Made by a program: the position numbers and the translations under genes. DNA of 64,000 bases, taken from assembly GCA_000507305.1 (NCBI GenBank), contig DF241779.1, positions 1-64,000 of the forward strand, in the 5' to 3' direction. Below the pieces are notes generated by a model, which was given only the letters and a program-made list of their open reading frames with translations, made no database searches and was not told the DNA's origin. The first letter of the stretch is position 1, and every line of letters starts with the position of its first letter. Origin of the DNA: Breviolum minutum Mf 1.05b.01. Taxonomy: Eukaryota > Sar > Dinophyceae > Suessiales > Symbiodiniaceae. This document shows positions 60,132 to 64,000 of the stretch, piece by piece.

Positions 60132-61361
60132 CCACAACAACCACAACAACAACAACACCAGCAGCAACAACAACGAAATCTTCAGCATACTACTAAGAGG
60201 CAGGGGGGTATGGAGCTCCACCTGCTTGCCAAAACATCGATTAATATTGAACCAGATTCCAAGCATGTCTCTAGTCCATCGTCTTTTGCTGAAAAAGTGA
60301 CAACTTAGCAGTAGGTCACTTGGTTACAGTATAGGTTCATGTCCGAACACACCCCAGCATCACGTGGTGCTTGAGAATCTGAGGTTGAGTTACATAATAT
60401 TCTTCCCTTGGCACATTCCTACCCTGTACCCATGCTAGCTTTACCTCATGGCTCCCAACATCACCAAGCAGATCTCCTCTGGAGGAGGATACATGTACTC
60501 CAAGTCTTCAACTTGATTCACAATCTGCTTATCATCTGGAATCGGCAGGCGGTTGGGTCTGTACTTCAAGGTAGAGATGTGTCTCACATAAGGCTCGCAA
60601 ATCTTATGGTCGTGACCTGAATGCCACTCCACGTCACAGATGTGGCGATAAGAATCTGGCTTGGGAAAAAGGCTGAAGGCCATTGGATCGTCCCGGGTCA
60701 AGTGCACCTCGAAGCATGGGCGATGTCTGCCAAGGAGTTTCTTCCATCCTGATACCGACACCGGTCCTGGTGAATTGAAAGCTGCACCCGCAGCATCCAT
60801 GTAGCTTGCCGTGGATTCTGCAATGAAACCTCCAAGAGAATGTCCAGTAACGTAAATGTCATGCTCTGGCAGGATGGCACGACACTTGGAAAGATAGCTG
60901 CAGGCCTCCTTGATAGCATGCTTCAAATGCCTCCTATAAAAGGGAAGCCCAATTCCGATGTCTTGATAAACTCCTTTCAGGGTGCATGTGCCTCTGAACG
61001 CCAGAATTGCGATTTTGAGGCTGCGGCCCTCTGGAACGTAAAGCCCGGCCTGGACAGTCTCGGCTGAATGCATTGTTTCGCAAATCTGGTCGATGACAAC
61101 CCAACCCTCTCCGTCCAAAGGGGGATCTAAATGTCCCCAGTCTGAACCTTCTTTGTCATAGAGCCCAGTGCCATAACACAATCGTGCACACGCACCCAAG
61201 GCATACAACAAATCCTCCCGGGAACCCAATTCATTCTCCTCTTCCAAACCTTCAGATTTCTGTTCGCCACAAAGAATTTCATGGTAAAACGAGCAAGTCG
61301 GGTTGGAACACGTCTCAAACACCGAGCGTGTGCAGCCAATACAATGCCAACACTTCACCAT
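59687..61361 (-). CDS. Class 3 lipase-like protein, copy 2
   Basis: Exons 61361-60477 (885 nt, exactly the length in copy 1) and 59755-59687 (22 codons plus stop), 317 residues. It has the same landmarks: GCTRSVFETCSNPTC, ILAFRGTCT, VTGHSLGGFIAES, TRDDPMAFSLFPKP, WHSGHDHKICEPY, and an acidic tail (DFSESESEEASSDHSDDGTC then CW). The GA donor (60476-60475) sits at the same codon as in copy 1, after PPPE. The intron carries a very large CA/ACA microsatellite. Catalytic Ser, Asp and His candidates are all retained, so both copies may be active. Confidence 0.85.
59804..60172. repeat. Compound (CA)n, (ACA)n, (CGACAA)n microsatellite with one N
   Basis: About 370 bp of ACA/ACCACA triplets around a roughly 100-bp CA run. 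A single ambiguous base at 59972 separates the CA run from a CGACAA array, suggesting an assembly join. All the poly-Thr/Gln/His/Val frames here are artefacts. It is inside the intron of lipase copy 2. Confidence 0.95.
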
Positions 61362-61889
61362 TGGAGCCCTGTAAACAACACCATCAGCTCACCTTTGGCA
61401 CTTGGGCCTACAAAAGCTCTGGAGTTACCCATACGAGTACAATATCTCCATAGATATCTTTGCAGCAAAAACCATGCTAAAATTATAGCCTAAAATAGCT
61501 GGCTTTCCAATGGAAAAAAAAACATGTTGAGCTTTCACGTGCTCTGGTGATGTTCTTTTTGGAGAATTCCATCGAATCCCATCGAATCCCATGAAGGTCT
61601 TGAAACCCGGTTGCATCGGTAAGATGTTTTGACAACACTTTTTCGGTTTCTGAGGCGCTGGCAGCCGAGCTGTTCCATGGGACACTCGCAATAGGCATGG
61701 GGTGTCGCAGGCATGTCGCTGGCCAGGTGTCGCAAGCAAAAATTGTGGAAGTCATGCATATAATTGTCACAGGATGAAATCATCTGAAGATGATATCCTT
61801 CCCAACTTTCCCGACAACAACAAAAAAAATATATACATGCAGCATGCATATAAAATAGCAAACTACCTTGAGCCAAGTTTAAGGGCACG

Positions 61890-63990
61890 TCACAACACCC
61901 CCATCATCCAAAGCCATCAACCAATGGCATGATGGAAAACTTCCCCAAGGTGAAGTTTGGGGCACCTCCGGGACCTCCAAGGTCTTTCCACGAAATTCAC
62001 CGTTCTCAATCTCCTGTTGGACAAAAACGTCACCCAAGTGAGCAAGGATGGCTTGGTTGGGGAGTTTTGCTGGGTTAAAAATGGAGAAATTATAGAAATA
62101 AGTGCAGGTAGAATTTGAGATGCTTAAGTGCAACTCATTGAGAACATGCATGATGATTCCAAACATGACAAATTGTGTTATCTTCGTTCCTAATCAGCAT
62201 GAACTTGAGTCTCCATGGACTTGGGGATATAGAAGACTGTCTCCACTCTCAACCCTTGTTAGCAATCTTGCCATCGTCATCACCATCCGGAACAAGGACC
62301 GCCTCAACCTTCATCTCCAAATACCCATGAGGATCGCCCATGTCTTCTAACCTCCAAGTCCAGACAATGTTGGTCACAGCCAAGTTACAAATTTATGAAA
62401 ATATCTAGTGACTGGTGATTCATCAACAATTTCTCTGCCTCGAAAGGAACCAGGAAAGCTTTCAAGCATGTGATCCGTGCAACTCACAGATAGAAGTTCA
62501 CCCTGAGAACCAGACAGCTCATCCAGCTTGGACAAAACACTCTCCTTGGTGTCCCTCTTCTTCATAATCTCCTGCAATCAAATCACATCTATTTAGCTAG
62601 ACATGTGATGTCGGTACTGCGCAACATGAAGCAGTTGCCTCACTTACGATTGCGAAGGTTCTGTGATTCTGAGTTGCAACAACCCCAGCCACCCCATCCA
62701 GTGGAGAACATCGCCCGCACATTCCTCGTTCAAACGTTTCAACAAGGGTTTGTCCATGATCTTGTGCTTCTCGAAAAAGGCCTTCAGCGTTCGTGCAGCT
62801 TCATTCAGGTGAATCGCTGCCAGCAGCATACAGCAAAAAATTGTCCCTCAATAATAAGGAACAATGACACGTGCCAGTCTGCCTTCACATCCGGGTCTAT
62901 GGGAGGTTCTCTGTCCTTAAATTACATGCCACAAAACAAACACACAAAAGCAAAAAATAGCATGTTGCGTTTTCATGTTTGGCTGGCGAAGCCCATGTCC
63001 AGGACGGAAAAGGGGAGAAAAAAAAAGACGTCACCATGGGCCATGGTTTATGAAGGGACCACACATGTGACATCACCTTGCTGTGTCCAACACTCGGACA
63101 GTTTGAGACCAGTTGAGGCCCCAACACCAAACTTCAGATTCAGAAAATCCTGTGCCATGTGACCATGCGACGTTCCCGGGAAGTATATTCAGCCTGTTGT
63201 CCAAGGTTGTTCCAGTTTCATGGAAACGACTTTCTTGGGTGCCTTTTTGTCAAGGACCTTTTTCTCTTCTCCCAGCTTTGGCTTTGAAGCTGCCCTGAGA
63301 AAAGCACACAAAAAACGAACAAGGTTTGCAAGAGTTACATCTTGGAAACACCTATGATTATATGGGAACACAAACGTCAATAGCATAGCTGCTGTCACAA
63401 ACCAGCATAGCCAAAACAGGAAAGTCACTCTTTTTCAGCTGATCGGTTTCAAATTCAATCGTCTGAGGTGAAGACGCCATCATTCCAGGCATCATCATGC
63501 CGGGCATCATCATTCCCGGCATCATGCCTGGCATCATCATTCCTGGCATCATACCTGGCATCATGCCAGGCATCATTGGGCGCATGCCCATTGACCCTGT
63601 GGGCATCATCCCAGGCATACTGGGAGGCATACCTAGCAGAGAAAGAGGCACCATGCAAACAACAATGGACCCAAGTCATCCTCCCGAGACTCTTCCTCAA
63701 GGGTGACGCGCCTGGCATCCCTGGCCTTGGGGCCATCCCTCCTGGTTCGCGACACTTGCATTAACCATCAATGATCAGTGACAATTCATGATCTCATTTC
63801 CCAAGCCTCCAGGAAGCATGGCGTTGCAAGCCCTAAATCTACCTCATCTACTGATTCTGTGCTAGATCTTGAGCGGCAAAAAATGGTTGTCCAACACTTG
63901 ACCAAGGTGAAAGGAGCGAAACAAACTCTATACTGTACTTACCGTAAACCTTCGTGTCAAAATGTCGCTCAACACATCTTACAGTTTATT
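61890..63990 (-). CDS. Met/Pro/Gly-rich protein, several exons (partial)
   Basis: Coding patches: about 63975-63942 before a GTAAG donor (ERHFDTKVYG); 63745-63705 (REPGGMAPRPGMPGA); 63640-63380, with about nine MPGMM/MPGMMM repeats then QTIEFETDQLKKSDFPVLAM; 63300-63200 (AASKPKLGEEKKVLDKKAPK then KVVSMKLEQPWTTG); 62820-62650 (NEAARTLKAFFEKHKIMDKP); 62570-62440 (KRDTKESVLSKLDELSGSQG); 62345-62250 (DPHGYLEMKVEAVLVPDGDD); and 62070-61935 (NQAILAHLGDVFVQQEIENG). They are collinear and similar in style, so one gene is likely. No known domain recognised; the 5' end is beyond the window. Confidence 0.5.
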
Positions 63991-64000
63991 TCCGCAAGCA

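Noticed and set aside
59714-60308. Long poly-Thr, poly-Gln, poly-His and poly-Val/Cys frames on both strands
   Set aside because: Produced by the CA/ACA microsatellite, which lies inside the intron of lipase copy 2 and includes an ambiguous base.
61867-61876. Minus-strand ttggctcaag ten-base match to the spliced leader
   Set aside because: Too short, not followed by a gene start, and about 0.1 such matches are expected by chance in the window; kept only as a curiosity.
1-64000. CRISPR arrays, tRNA, rRNA, insertion sequences, riboswitches
   Set aside because: None seen. The regular repeats are microsatellites or LRR codons, and the genome is eukaryotic.

Overview
The window looks like nuclear DNA of a dinoflagellate, most likely a Symbiodiniaceae-type genome. 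Genes are split into many short exons (21-348 nt where resolved). Introns end in AG, almost always followed by an exonic G. Splice donors are a mixture of GT, GC and GA. Two proteins (PAP/fibrillin and DUF1825 families) are plastid types carrying a hydrophobic N-terminal leader. There are no prokaryotic operons, rRNA or tRNA genes that I can see.

Every gene I can support lies on the minus strand, so the window is one 64-kb unidirectional gene array. Reading from high to low coordinates: a Met/Pro/Gly-rich protein (61.9-64 kb); two tandem class-3 lipases (57.5-61.4 kb); scattered unassigned exons, then the RS/RD-rich tail of an SR-type protein (53.75-54.63 kb); an unrecognised protein (52.2-53.4 kb); an ULK4/FUSED-type kinase (49.9-51.9 kb); coiled-coil and WW-domain genes (44.1-49.8 kb); a 13-exon PGM2-type phosphohexomutase (38.8-43.3 kb); a Pro/Ser-rich protein (33.3-34.7 kb); unassigned exons (29.9-31.7 kb); an 11-exon DNA cytosine-5 methyltransferase (26.0-29.0 kb); a plastid-lipid-associated protein (24.4-25.8 kb); unrecognised genes (21.8-24.3 kb); a DUF1825-like plastid protein (20.4-21.6 kb); unassigned exons (13.7-18.5 kb); a six-EF-hand calcyphosin-like protein (10.7-13.6 kb); an 'ANNQ/RIWCCFE' plus leucine-rich-repeat protein (7.8-10 kb); membrane-protein exons (1.3-5.2 kb); and a secreted-looking LRR protein that runs off the left edge.

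Gene models were assembled by eye. Junctions were accepted only where reading frame, exon length and known family sequence agreed. For the methyltransferase, PGM2-like, EF-hand, kinase, PAP, DUF1825, SR-tail and lipase genes this resolves 44 introns: 17 GT, 13 GC and 14 GA donors. Several introns carry short inverted-repeat elements sharing a core sequence, which are candidates for introner-like or MITE insertions. The genes are functionally unrelated housekeeping and signalling genes, as is usual in dinoflagellate arrays. I see no operon-like cooperation. The remainder is intron and intergenic DNA rich in microsatellites.
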